A DNA stretch of 64,000 bases, from NCBI GenBank assembly GCA_051883735.1, contig JBJEUH010000096.1:1-64000 (forward strand). Direction: 5' to 3'. This stretch comes from Ventricola sp051883735 (GTDB taxonomy: Bacteria; Bacillota; Clostridia; Christensenellales; Aristaeellaceae). The notes beneath the pieces are model-generated. The model was not told where the DNA came from and did not search any database. It saw only the letters and a program-made list of their open reading frames with translations. Below are positions 7,637 to 15,865 of this stretch, in pieces. The position numbers were made by a program, and so were the translations under genes. How positions within the stretch are numbered: position 1 is the first letter of the stretch; every line of letters starts with the position of its first letter.

Positions 7637-9034
7637 TTACAGCGGCCTGGCGTCCCTGAGGAACGTGCTGTAGCAGCGGTAGGCCTCGTACAGGTCCACC
7701 TTGGAGATGACCTCGTAGGGGGCGTGCATGGAGAGCACGGCCACGCCCGCGTCGATCACGTTCATGCCGTACTTCGCGCACATGTAGGCGATGGTGCCGC
7801 CGCCGCCCAGGTCCACGCGGCCCAGCTCACAGGTCTGGAACGCGACGTCCGCGTCGTCGAGGATGGCGCGCAGGTGCGCGATGTACTCGGCGTTCGCGTC
7901 GTTGGAGCCGGACTTGCCGCGGCTGCCGGTGTACTTGTTGAAGCACACGCCGCGGCCCAGGAACGCGGTGTTCTTCTTTTCAAACGCGCTGGCGAAGTTC
8001 GGATCAAAGCCCGAGGAGACGTCGCTGGAGAGCATGCGGCTGTTTGCCAGCACGCGGCGCAGCGCCAGGTCGCCCTTCGCGCCGGCCAGGTCGGCAAACT
8101 CCGCGACGACGTTCTCAAAGAACCGGCTGTTCATGCCCGTCGCGCCGACGGAGCCGATCTCCTCCTTGTCGGTGAGGATCGCGCAGGCGGTGTACGCCGG
8201 CACGCCCTCAAAGTCGAGCACCGCCTGCATGGACGGGTACGCGCAGACGCGGTCGTCATGGCCGTAGGAGGCGATCATGCTGCGGTCAAAGCCCACATCG
8301 CGCGCCTTGCCCGCCGGGACGATCTCCAGCTCCGCGCTGAGGAAGTCCTCCTCCTCCACGCCGTACTTGTCCTTCAGGATCGCGAGCACGCCCGCGGTCA
8401 CGCTGGCCTTCTCCTCGTCCGGGGCCTTCACCGGCATGCCGCCGATGATCAGGTTGAGGTCCTCGCCCTCGATCACCTTCGACGCGGGCTTGGTCATCTG
8501 CTCCTGCGCGATATGCGGCAGCAGGTCGGTGATGTAGAACACGGGATCGGCCGCATCCTCGCCGATGGCGACGGTCACGGTGCTTCCGTCCTTCTTGCAG
8601 AGCACGCCGTGCAGCGCCAGCGGCTGCGCGACCCACTGATACTTCTTGATGCCGCCGTAGTAGTGCGTATCCAGATACGCCAGATCGGCCTCCTCATACA
8701 GCGGGTTCTGCTTCACGTCCAGGCGCGGGGAGTCGATGTGCGCGCCCAGGATGTTCATGCCCATCTCCAGCGGGGCGCTGCCCACGATGAAGGACATGAA
8801 CGACTTGTTCATCCAGTTGACGTACACCCTGTCGCCCGGGACGAGCTGGCGGCCTTCCTTCGTCGCCTGCCTCAGGTCGATGAAGCCCGCGTCCTGCGCC
8901 GCCTTCACGGCCTGCGCGACGCACTCGCGCTCCGTCTTGCCATGATCGAGAAACGCGCAGTAATTCTTCGCAAACGCCTCAATCTTCTCCATGCCCGCCT
9001 CGTCGTACTTGGCCCAGGCGTTCTTTCTTTCCAT
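7637..9034 (-). CDS. M18 family aminopeptidase
   Basis: 465 residues, the usual length. A cytoplasmic two-metal aminopeptidase that trims N-terminal residues, often acidic ones, from peptides. Metal-binding motifs are in order: GAHIDSPR (His99), YGHDDRV, DKEEIGS and LSMHAPYE near the C-terminus. The start has AAGGGGAT nine bases upstream. It has its own promoter at 9074-9102 and terminator at 7583-7618, so it is a single-gene unit. Related to the yeast aminopeptidase I and bacterial ApeB groups. Confidence 0.92.
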   Translation of the reverse strand: MERKNAWAKYDEAGMEKIEAFAKNYCAFLDHGKTERECVAQAVKAAQDAGFIDLRQATKEGRQLVPGDRVYVNWMNKSFMSFIVGSAPLEMGMNILGAHIDSPRLDVKQNPLYEEADLAYLDTHYYGGIKKYQWVAQPLALHGVLCKKDGSTVTVAIGEDAADPVFYITDLLPHIAQEQMTKPASKVIEGEDLNLIIGGMPVKAPDEEKASVTAGVLAILKDKYGVEEEDFLSAELEIVPAGKARDVGFDRSMIASYGHDDRVCAYPSMQAVLDFEGVPAYTACAILTDKEEIGSVGATGMNSRFFENVVAEFADLAGAKGDLALRRVLANSRMLSSDVSSGFDPNFASAFEKKNTAFLGRGVCFNKYTGSRGKSGSNDANAEYIAHLRAILDDADVAFQTCELGRVDLGGGGTIAYMCAKYGMNVIDAGVAVLSMHAPYEVISKVDLYEAYRCYSTFLRDARPL

Positions 9035-9073
9035 GATCCATCAATCCCCTTTCGTGAAATTGCGCTGTCCCTT

Positions 9074-9102
9074 ATTATAATGCAACCCCGCGCGAAGCGC
9101 AA
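9074..9102 (-). promoter_or_regulatory. Promoter of the M18 peptidase gene
   Basis: TATAAT at 9079-9074, 17-base spacer, TTGCGC at 9102-9097. Strong -10, only half-matching -35. Confidence 0.65.
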
Positions 9103-9130
9103 GAGCCGGACGGCGGTCGCCCCGCCCTGA

Positions 9131-9838
9131 TCACAGATCGATGCCCGCCTTGCGCGCCTGCGCGCACAGGTCCCTGACCTGCAGGGTGTACATCCGGCCA
9201 TCGCGGATGAAATGCGTGCCGCACTGGCGGAACTCAAAATGCGTGCCTGCACGGCGGCACTGCTCGCGCAGATCGAGCACCCAATCGTAGTCAAGCGGCC
9301 GGGCCTCGCGGTCCGATTCGCCGCCCGCGACCACCAGTTCCACGCCGGGCAGGTAGCGCTCGATATCCACCCGCTCCAGCAGCGGCTGGCAGATGATGTT
9401 CCTGTGCCGGATGGGCAGCTGCGCAAAGCAGGCCAGCCGCTCGTCCGCGTTTTTCTGGTTTTCCACCGTACAGCCGACGATCACGTTCTCATAGCCCTCG
9501 CCCCAGTCCGGCGGAACGCAGTCCATGAACCGACCGATGCGCTTGGTGAGGAACAGGAACCGGAGGTCGCTGCGCTCGCGGATGATGTCCCAGCATGCGC
9601 CGCGCCAGGCGTCCGCCTCCTCAATCAGGAAGTCCGTCTGAAAGCACAGATACACCAGCTGCCCGCCGGCCATCCTGTATTCGCCGTTTTTCTTGCGGGC
9701 GATGGGCGCGTCAAACTTCTCGCTGCGCACAATGCTGTTCGTATTCACGCCGCGCCTGGCGTCGCCCTTGTGAATATAGCAATACCGGCAGCCCTCGCTG
9801 CAGCGGTGACATCCGCGCCACGGGCTCCACATCGCCAT
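9131..9838 (-). CDS. DUF5131 family protein (Gp37/Gp68-like)
   Basis: 235 residues. The start MAMWSPWRGCHRCSEGCRYC carries four cysteines (C10, C13, C17, C20) and is the hallmark of DUF5131 proteins. These were first named after phage proteins Gp37/Gp68 and are widespread in chromosomes. Inner blocks VYLCFQTDFL, FLFLTKR and VAGGES match the family's TIM-barrel-like pattern, which resembles radical SAM enzymes. The biochemical role is unknown. RBS AGGTGAG upstream. It is 60 bp downstream of the MmcQ-like gene and probably shares its promoter. Confidence 0.85.
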   Translation of the reverse strand: MAMWSPWRGCHRCSEGCRYCYIHKGDARRGVNTNSIVRSEKFDAPIARKKNGEYRMAGGQLVYLCFQTDFLIEEADAWRGACWDIIRERSDLRFLFLTKRIGRFMDCVPPDWGEGYENVIVGCTVENQKNADERLACFAQLPIRHRNIICQPLLERVDIERYLPGVELVVAGGESDREARPLDYDWVLDLREQCRRAGTHFEFRQCGTHFIRDGRMYTLQVRDLCAQARKAGIDL

Positions 9839-9897
9839 GCCTGCTCACCTCACACCGTTTCATTCTGAATTGCTCTCAGCCGGGCAAAGCGAAGACA

Positions 9898-10263
9898 TCA
9901 CGCCTCACCGAGAATCTCGCGCTGCAGCTTTTTGCTCAGGCCCGCAAGCACCAGCGCGTAGGACTCGTCCAGCATGTCCCTGAGGATATCGTCCGGCACC
10001 TGACCATCCGGATTGATCGAATTCCAGTGCGTCTTGTTCATGTAGTAGCCGGGAATCACGTCCCCGTACTGCCCGCGCCAGAACTCGCCCTTCTCCGGCC
10101 TGAGCTTCAGGGTGATATAGACCGGCTTTCCGCCGTCATCCAAGCACAGCGCCGCAAACAGCTTCCCGCCGACCTGATAGCGAATCCAGTTCCAGTCGGC
10201 CTGCAGATCCCGGGTCACGCCCTTTTTCGCGAGCAGGTATTTGTCCATCCAGGTATATCTCAT
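9898..10263 (-). CDS. MmcQ/YjbR family protein
   Basis: 121 residues. The CyaY-like fold of this family is suggested by LFAALCLDDGGKPVYITLKL and by YYMNKTHWNSI followed by LDESYALV, the conserved 'K.hW..i' and 'SY.LV' blocks. Often annotated as DNA-binding but with little experimental support. The start at 10263 is preferred over a more upstream ATG because AAGGAGGG lies right before it. Confidence 0.88.
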   Translation of the reverse strand: MRYTWMDKYLLAKKGVTRDLQADWNWIRYQVGGKLFAALCLDDGGKPVYITLKLRPEKGEFWRGQYGDVIPGYYMNKTHWNSINPDGQVPDDILRDMLDESYALVLAGLSKKLQREILGEA

Positions 10264-10283
10264 CCAAATTCCCTCCTTTGTGC

Positions 10284-10312
10284 ATTGTATCATACCGGAT
10301 AAAACCTGACAA
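10284..10312 (-). promoter_or_regulatory. Promoter of the MmcQ-like/DUF5131 pair
   Basis: TTGTCA (10312-10307), 17-base spacer, TACAAT (10289-10284) on the minus strand, about 20 bases before the gene's ribosome-binding site. Confidence 0.8.
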
Positions 10313-10358
10313 CAAGCTGGCTGGTTATCCTTTTCACCGACAAAAACAAATTGATCAA

Positions 10359-10429
10359 CGCGAAGCGATGAAGGGAGTTTGAGGGATGAAATCCCTCAAG
10401 CAGGTTTGGGCGGCAGCCCAACGTATCCC
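10359..10429 (-). repeat. Double-hairpin repeat family A, copy 3 (reverse orientation)
   Basis: Reads CGCGAAGCGATGAAGG, GAGGGATGAAATCCCTC hairpin, AGCAGGTTTGGG and GGGCGGCAGCCC hairpin, ending GTATCCC: the full family A structure in reverse. It lies just downstream of the permease terminator. Confidence 0.8.
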
Positions 10430-10433
10430 AAAG

Positions 10434-10456
10434 AAAAAGCCCGGCAATCGCCGGAC
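10434..10456 (-). terminator. Rho-independent terminator of the gntR-ABC operon
   Basis: Stem GTCCGGC/GCCGGGC (one G-T pair; 10439-10445 with 10450-10456), then five T residues on the minus strand. Confidence 0.85.
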
Positions 10457-10475
10457 TTCTCCCCCCCGGCCTGCG

Positions 10476-11291
10476 TCAGCCGAGGTTCAGCCTGTTTTTG
10501 AGGAAGCATGCCGTGAGGACGTAGTACAGCGCCGCGGGAATCGCCGTGACCACCGTGACGCCCAGCATCGTCAGGTGCATCTGCGCGGCCGGCTGAAGGC
10601 TTTGCAGCCAGAGCCTGATGCCCTCCAGATTCAGCAGGTTCAGCAGGAACATGGCGATTCTCTGGATGAAGTGCCAGACAACCGGCATCGCGAAGAACCC
10701 CGCGACCGACAGTGCGGACTTGTGGTGCGTAAAGCTGTGGCCCACCGCCAGCGCCGCATAAAAGTGCAGGCAGATGCACGCGCCGCCGACCGCCAGCAGC
10801 AGTGCAAGCTCCACGCAGAACAGGATAACGTGCGGCAGATTCTGTGAGAGATTCAGATCGGCGATGTTCAGCCGCGCGAGGATGACGCCGATCTCCTGCA
10901 GGATGCTCGGATTGACCGCCAGAATGAACATCGCCGCAACAGCTATCGCCAGCACGGCAGCCCACCAGATCAGCGAGGTCAGCAGCTTCGCCCAGATGTG
11001 CTCGTGCACGGAGACCGGCAGCGTCATCGTCAGGTAGCCCTCGTCACGCAGCAGATTCTTGTAAAAGCGCTCCACCATCAGCGCGAACGCCATGACGCCC
11101 GACGCCGCAACGGCGATGAAAAAGCACGTCAGCAGCAGGACGCCCAGCGTATTGAGCATGCGGTTGTCCGTCTCCAGCAGCCTGTATGTGGAAAGGTTGC
11201 CGCCCACCGCGGCGACCAGCACGAGCAGGAGCATCGGCCCCATGCTGCGCCCCGTCGCGCGCAGCTCGTGCTTCATCAGTTTTCTCAGCAT
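10476..11291 (-). CDS. ABC transporter permease (ABC-2 type)
   Basis: 271 residues with about six hydrophobic segments and the N-terminal LMKHELRATGR motif common to ABC-2 permeases of small GntR-controlled systems. It overlaps the ATPase gene by seven bases and should form the membrane part of the same transporter. Systems of this layout (YtrA/BcrA-like) usually export cell-envelope-active compounds such as peptides; the substrate here is not shown by sequence. Confidence 0.82.
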   Translation of the reverse strand: MLRKLMKHELRATGRSMGPMLLLVLVAAVGGNLSTYRLLETDNRMLNTLGVLLLTCFFIAVAASGVMAFALMVERFYKNLLRDEGYLTMTLPVSVHEHIWAKLLTSLIWWAAVLAIAVAAMFILAVNPSILQEIGVILARLNIADLNLSQNLPHVILFCVELALLLAVGGACICLHFYAALAVGHSFTHHKSALSVAGFFAMPVVWHFIQRIAMFLLNLLNLEGIRLWLQSLQPAAQMHLTMLGVTVVTAIPAALYYVLTACFLKNRLNLG

Positions 11292-11980
11292 TTGAACACC
11301 TCCCGAAACAGCGCGTCCACGCTCACGCCGCGCGTCTCCCGAATCTCATCGACGGAGCTCTCCAGCACCACGCAGCCGCGGTCGAGGAAGATCACGTCGT
11401 CCAGGATCTTCTCCACGTCCGCGATCAGGTGCGTGGAGATCACCACCGCCGCCTCCGGGTTGTAGTTGCTGATGATCGTGCTCAGGATGTAATCGCGCGT
11501 GGCCGGGTCCACGCCGCCGATCGGCTCATCGAGCAGATACAGCTTCGCCTGGCGGCTCATCACCATGATGAGCTGCACCTTCTCGCGCGTGCCCTTGCTC
11601 ATCTGGCGGATGCGCTGCTTCACATCGATGCCCAGGTGATGGATCATCTCCTCAGCCGCGTCCCTGCGGAAATCCGCATAAAAGTCCGCATAGTAATCGA
11701 GAATCTGCTGGACGCTCATCCATTCCGGCAGCACCGCGCGCTCGGGCAGATAGCTCACCAGCGCGTGCGACCCCTTGCCGGGCAGCATGCCGCAGACGGT
11801 GATCGTGCCGCCATCCGGGGTCAGCAGGCCGTTGGCCAGCTTGATCAGCGTCGTCTTGCCGCTGCCGTTGGGGCCCAGCAGGCCCACGATGTGGCCCGAC
11901 TCCACATTCAGGCTCACGCCGCTGAGCGCAGGCATTCTGCCGTATTTTTTGCTCAGCTCCTTACATGTCAGGACATTCAT
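11285..11980 (-). CDS. ABC transporter ATP-binding protein
   Basis: 231 residues. Walker A GPNGSGKTT near residue 36, a weak signature MSKGTREKVQ in place of LSGGQ, Walker B LYLLDEP and the switch His in ISTHL. The divergent signature is usual in the ATPases of YtrB/EcsA-type ABC-2 systems. The start at 11980 is set by AAGGAGA nine bases upstream and lies inside the end of the GntR gene (20-bp overlap). The frame is open a further 65 codons but that part is antisense-like GntR sequence. Confidence 0.9.
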   Translation of the reverse strand: MNVLTCKELSKKYGRMPALSGVSLNVESGHIVGLLGPNGSGKTTLIKLANGLLTPDGGTITVCGMLPGKGSHALVSYLPERAVLPEWMSVQQILDYYADFYADFRRDAAEEMIHHLGIDVKQRIRQMSKGTREKVQLIMVMSRQAKLYLLDEPIGGVDPATRDYILSTIISNYNPEAAVVISTHLIADVEKILDDVIFLDRGCVVLESSVDEIRETRGVSVDALFREVFKC

Positions 11981-12353
11981 TCGTCCCTGTCTCCTTTCCA
12001 AATTCCGCTTCCAGCAGCGCAAGCGTCTCCTCCCTGGAGATCGCCAGGCTGCGCATCGCCTCCATGAACCGCGCGACGTGCTTCTGCGCCAGATCGCGCT
12101 TGGCCTCCCCAATGCGCGCCTTGTCCTCGGTGACAAACCGGCCCGCCGTTCGCTGGCTGTATACGAGCCCCTCACTCTCCAGCTGGGCGAGCGCGCGCTG
12201 CATGGTATTGGGGTTGACCCCGGCCTCCGTCGCCAGATCGCGCACGGACGGCAATCGCTCCCCCGGCGGGAATTCGCCGGTCGCGACGCCCACCTTGATC
12301 TGCTCGATCAGCTGCGCGTAGATCGGGAGATCGTTTGCAAAAGACCATTTCAC
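11961..12353 (-). CDS. GntR/YtrA-type transcriptional regulator
   Basis: 130 residues from a GTG start preceded by CGGAGG. A winged-helix GntR domain spans roughly residues 8-78 (IYAQLIEQIKVGVATGEF, LPSVRDLATEAGVNPNTMQR, ESEGLVYSQRTAGRFV). Only a short helical tail follows, as in the YtrA subfamily, which has no large ligand domain. First gene of a three-gene unit with the ATPase and permease. A palindrome covering the expected transcription start suggests it represses itself and the transporter until an inducer appears. Confidence 0.88.
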   Translation of the reverse strand: MKWSFANDLPIYAQLIEQIKVGVATGEFPPGERLPSVRDLATEAGVNPNTMQRALAQLESEGLVYSQRTAGRFVTEDKARIGEAKRDLAQKHVARFMEAMRSLAISREETLALLEAEFGKETGTNECPDM

Positions 12354-12377
12354 ATCTGCATGCCTCCGTTTCACGTT

Positions 12378-12389
12378 TGTACTAGTACA
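12378..12389. promoter_or_regulatory. Probable GntR operator
   Basis: Perfect 12-bp palindrome TGTACTAGTACA between the -10 box and the gntR start, over the expected +1. Placement and the YtrA-like regulator next to it support an autoregulatory operator. Confidence 0.65.
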
Positions 12390-12394
12390 GTAAT

Positions 12395-12422
12395 ACAATA
12401 ACACAGTTTTAGGATTTGTCAA
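12395..12422 (-). promoter_or_regulatory. Promoter of the gntR-ABC operon
   Basis: TTGACA (12422-12417), 16-base spacer, TATTGT (12400-12395) on the minus strand. Confidence 0.75.
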
Positions 12423-12427
12423 GGGGG

Positions 12428-12485
12428 ATTTTTCATTTTTTTGCAAAAGAAAGCTGCCGAACGCCATCAAGCGTCCGGCAGCTGC
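12428..12485 (-). terminator. Rho-independent terminator after carB
   Basis: A long stem AGCTGCCGGACGC / GCGTTCGGCAGCT (about 12453-12484) followed on the minus strand by TTTCTTTTGC. It ends the carAB transcript between two intergenic repeats and the gntR promoter. Confidence 0.75.
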
Positions 12486-12501
12486 CTTGCAGAGCAGACC
12501 C

Positions 12502-12539
12502 GTCTCAATCGTAGGAGGCTACGCCTCCTGCTCTGAGAC
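12502..12539. repeat. Cruciform repeat family B, copy 1
   Basis: 38 bp: outer arms GTCTCA/TGAGAC and inner arms AGGAGG/CCTCCT around CTACG. A homologous 38-bp element lies at 40272-40309. Both sit 20-21 bp from a family A repeat in the same relative orientation. Confidence 0.7.
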
Positions 12540-12559
12540 TACTTTTTTCCTGAATTCAT

Positions 12560-12634
12560 GGGATACGTTAGGGCTGCCGCCCTAAGACCTGCCTGAGGGA
12601 CATTGTCCCTCAGACTCCCTTCTTCGCTTCGCGC
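12560..12634 (+). repeat. Double-hairpin repeat family A, copy 4
   Basis: GGGATACGTT head, AGGGCTGC-CGCCCT hairpin, GAGGGACATTGTCCCTC hairpin, AGACTCCCTTCTTCGCTTCG tail. Complete copy, directly after the carB stop. Confidence 0.85.
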
Positions 12635-12647
12635 GGTTCCATGCGTA

Positions 12648-15600
12648 TTACAGCACCAGATCGTGCAGGCCCAGCGGCGGCACGTCCTTGCTGCCCATCT
12701 TCACGCACTTCATCAGCAGCTTCGCGGTGTCGATGCTGGTGATGCAGGCGATGCCGTACTCGACCGCCATGCGGCGCAGGCGGAAGCCCGCGCGCAGCGG
12801 GTCACGGCCGTGGGTCGGCGTGGTGATGATCAGGCGGATCTTGCCGGAGTCAAACAGCTTGGCCAGCGCGTCGGTGTCCTCGCCGGGGCGCGGCACGGGC
12901 TGCGCGCCGACGTAGTTGTGGTTGAGCATGTGCGCAGTGCCGGTGGTCGCGTAGATGTCAAAGCCCAGCGCCGCGAACGTCTCGGCCAGGCCCAGCGCCT
13001 CGCGCTTGTCGTGGTCGGCGATAGCGAAGAGCACGCCGCCCTCCTCGGGTCTGGGGATCGCCATCTTCGTGGAGGCAAAGCCCTTGAGGTACGCCTCCTC
13101 GGCGGTCTCGGCCAGGCCCAGCGCCTCGCCGGTGGACTTCATCTCCGGTCCCAGGGCGACCTCGACCTCATTCAGCTTCTCGAAGGAGAAGACCGGCATC
13201 TTGACGGCCACAGTCGGGGCCGGCGGGTACAAGCCCGTGCCAAAGCCCATCGCGGGCACCTTCTCGCCCAGGGACGCGCGCACGCCCAGCTCGACGATCG
13301 GGATGCCGGTGACCTTCGAGATGTACGGCACGGTGCGGGAGGAACGCGGGTTGACCTCGATGATGTACAGATCGCCGGCGTACTCGATGAACTGGATGTT
13401 CACCAGGCCCTTGACGTGCAGGCTGCGCGCGATGCTGATCGTGTAATCGGTCACCATGCGCTGGATGCGCGGTGCGAGATGCTGCGGCGGATAGACGGAG
13501 ATGGAGTCGCCGGAGTGGATGCCTGCGCGCTCGATGTGCTCCATGATGCCCGGAATCAGCACGTTCTCGCCGTCGCAGATCGCGTCCACCTCGATCTCGC
13601 GGCCCAGCAGGTATTTGTCCACCAGGATCGGGTGCTCCTGGACGTTCAGGTTGATGATGTCCATGTACTCGCGGATGTGCTTCTCGTCATACGCGATTTC
13701 CATGCCCTGGCCGCCGAGCACGTAGCTCGGGCGCACCAGCACCGGATAGCCCAGCTCCTTCGCGGCTTGGGCGGCCTCGTCCGCGGTGAAGACGGTGGTG
13801 CCCTTCGGCTGCGGGATGCCCAGGGAGGCAAGCAGCTGATTGAACAGCTCGCGGTCCTCGGCGGCGTCGATATCCCCAAGATCCGTGCCCAGGATGGCAT
13901 ATCCGCCCTGGCGGACGGCCTTGGCCAGCTTGATGGCGGTCTGGCCGCCGAACTGGCAGACCACGCCCACCGGCTGCTCGATCTCCAGGATGTTCCAGAC
14001 GTCCTCCGGGGTCAGCGGCTCAAAGTAGAGGCGGTCCGCGGTGTCAAAGTCGGTGGAGACGGTCTCCGGGTTGTTGTTGATGATGACGGTGTCAAAGCCC
14101 GCGCGCTTCAGCGCCCAGACGCAGTGCACGGAGCAGTAGTCAAACTCGATACCCTGGCCGATGCGGATCGGGCCGGAGCCGAGGACGACCACGGTCTTGC
14201 GGCCGGAATTGAACGCCTCGTTCGCGCCGCCGTACACGCTGTAAAAATACGGGCTGACGGCCTCGAACTCGCCGCCGCAGGTGTCGACCTTGCGGAACGC
14301 CGGGAGGATGTTCATCTCCTTGCGCATGGCGCGGATGGTCATTTCGTCGCTGTTCACAAAGCGGGCGATGGCCCTGTCGCACATGCCCATCCGCTTCGCA
14401 TCCAGCAGCATGGCGCGGCCCAGCTTCTCCGCGCTGCCCAGCAGGCGCAGCGCCTGCTCCATCTCCACGATGTTCTGGATCTTCTTGAGGAACCAGACGT
14501 CGATCCGGGTCACGTCGCCGACGTGCCCGATGTCCATGCCGCGGCGCAGGCACTCGGCCACCACGAACGCGCGCTCCGTGTTGATCTCGTGAAGCTGCTG
14601 CTCCAGCGCCTCGTCGGAGAGCGCCTCCAGCGCCGGCACGGCCAGGCTGTCCATGCCGGTCTCCAGCGAGCGGACCGCCTTGAGCAGCGCGCTCTCGAAG
14701 TTCGTGCTGATGGCCATGATCTCGCCGGTCGCCTTCATCTTGGTGCCGATGTGCTTGTCGGCGTAGACGAACTTGTCAAACGGCCAGCGCGGGAACTTGA
14801 GGACGATGTAGTCGACCGTCGGCTCGGCGCACGCGCAGGTGCAGCCGGTCACGCCGTTGGCGATCTCGTCGAGGGTGTAGCCCAGCGCGATGCGCGTGGT
14901 GACCTTGGCGATCGGGTAGCCGGTCGCCTTGGAGGCCAGCGCGGAGGAGCGGGACACGCGCGGGTTGACCTCGATGACGTAGTACTTCATGGAATACGGA
15001 TCGAGCGCGAACTGCACGTTGCAGCCGCCCTCGATGCCCAGCGCGCAGATGATGTTCAGCGCGGCGTGGCGCAGCATGGCCGCCTCCTCCTGGCGCAGCG
15101 TCTGCGTCGGGGCGACGACGATGGAGTCGCCGGTGTGCACGCCGACCGGGTCGAGGTTCTCCATGTTGCACACGGTGATGCAGTTGCCCGCGCCGTCGCG
15201 GATGACCTCGTACTCGATCTCCTTCCAGCCGGCGACGCTCTTTTCGATCAGGGCCTCGTGCACGCGGGAGGAGCGCAGGCCGTCCGCGCAGATCTCGCGC
15301 AGCTGCTTCTCGTTCTCCGCAAAGCCGCCGCCCGTGCCGCCGAGGGTATACGCCGGGCGGACGATGACCGGATAGCCGTGCTCGTCGGCAAAATCGACCG
15401 CCGGCTGCACGTCGTGCACGATGACGGAGTCGATGCACGGCTCGCCGATCTCCAGCATCATGTTCTTGAAGTCCTCGCGGTCCTCCGCGCGGCGGATCGC
15501 GTCGATCTTCGTGCCCAGCAGCTGCACGTTGTACTTTTCAAGGATGCCGCGCTCGTCGAGCTCCATGGCCATGTTCAGGCCGGTCTGGCCGCCCAGGCCC

Positions 15601-15863
15601 GCCAGCAGGCTATCCGGGCGCTCGCGCGCGATGATGCGCTCGATGGACTCGACCGTCAGCGGCTCCAGGTACACCCTGTCCGCGATATTGGTGTCCGTCA
15701 TGATCGTGGCCGGGTTGGAGTTCACCAGCACGACCTCCAGCCCCTCCTCCTTGAGGACGCGGCAGGCCTGCGTGCCGGCGTAGTCAAACTCGGCCGCCTG
15801 GCCGATGACGATCGGGCCGGAGCCGATCACCAGCACCTTCCTGATCCATTCCTTCTTCGGCAT
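12648..15863 (-). CDS. carB: Carbamoyl-phosphate synthase large subunit
   Basis: 1071 residues, full length. It makes carbamoyl phosphate from bicarbonate, ammonia and two ATP, for pyrimidines and arginine. Two homologous ATP-grasp halves are visible: VLVIGSGPIVIGQAAEFDYA with YTLGGTGGG in the first, and VVLGSGPIRIGQGIEFDY with YVLGGQGMEI in the second. A C-terminal allosteric MGS-like domain follows (about residue 930 on, GFDIYATTGTAHML). The ATG at 15863 follows the carA stop by two bases; a GTG at 15869 overlapping that stop is the alternative. Nothing in CarB looks damaged, in contrast to its partner CarA. Confidence 0.95.
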   Translation of the reverse strand: MPKKEWIRKVLVIGSGPIVIGQAAEFDYAGTQACRVLKEEGLEVVLVNSNPATIMTDTNIADRVYLEPLTVESIERIIARERPDSLLAGLGGQTGLNMAMELDERGILEKYNVQLLGTKIDAIRRAEDREDFKNMMLEIGEPCIDSVIVHDVQPAVDFADEHGYPVIVRPAYTLGGTGGGFAENEKQLREICADGLRSSRVHEALIEKSVAGWKEIEYEVIRDGAGNCITVCNMENLDPVGVHTGDSIVVAPTQTLRQEEAAMLRHAALNIICALGIEGGCNVQFALDPYSMKYYVIEVNPRVSRSSALASKATGYPIAKVTTRIALGYTLDEIANGVTGCTCACAEPTVDYIVLKFPRWPFDKFVYADKHIGTKMKATGEIMAISTNFESALLKAVRSLETGMDSLAVPALEALSDEALEQQLHEINTERAFVVAECLRRGMDIGHVGDVTRIDVWFLKKIQNIVEMEQALRLLGSAEKLGRAMLLDAKRMGMCDRAIARFVNSDEMTIRAMRKEMNILPAFRKVDTCGGEFEAVSPYFYSVYGGANEAFNSGRKTVVVLGSGPIRIGQGIEFDYCSVHCVWALKRAGFDTVIINNNPETVSTDFDTADRLYFEPLTPEDVWNILEIEQPVGVVCQFGGQTAIKLAKAVRQGGYAILGTDLGDIDAAEDRELFNQLLASLGIPQPKGTTVFTADEAAQAAKELGYPVLVRPSYVLGGQGMEIAYDEKHIREYMDIINLNVQEHPILVDKYLLGREIEVDAICDGENVLIPGIMEHIERAGIHSGDSISVYPPQHLAPRIQRMVTDYTISIARSLHVKGLVNIQFIEYAGDLYIIEVNPRSSRTVPYISKVTGIPIVELGVRASLGEKVPAMGFGTGLYPPAPTVAVKMPVFSFEKLNEVEVALGPEMKSTGEALGLAETAEEAYLKGFASTKMAIPRPEEGGVLFAIADHDKREALGLAETFAALGFDIYATTGTAHMLNHNYVGAQPVPRPGEDTDALAKLFDSGKIRLIITTPTHGRDPLRAGFRLRRMAVEYGIACITSIDTAKLLMKCVKMGSKDVPPLGLHDLVL

Positions 15864-15865
15864 CG

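Noticed and set aside
9131..9838. Prophage remnant, because DUF5131 proteins are named after phage Gp37/Gp68
   Set aside because: No other phage gene nearby; the gene is in a chromosomal context with a normal promoter and composition.
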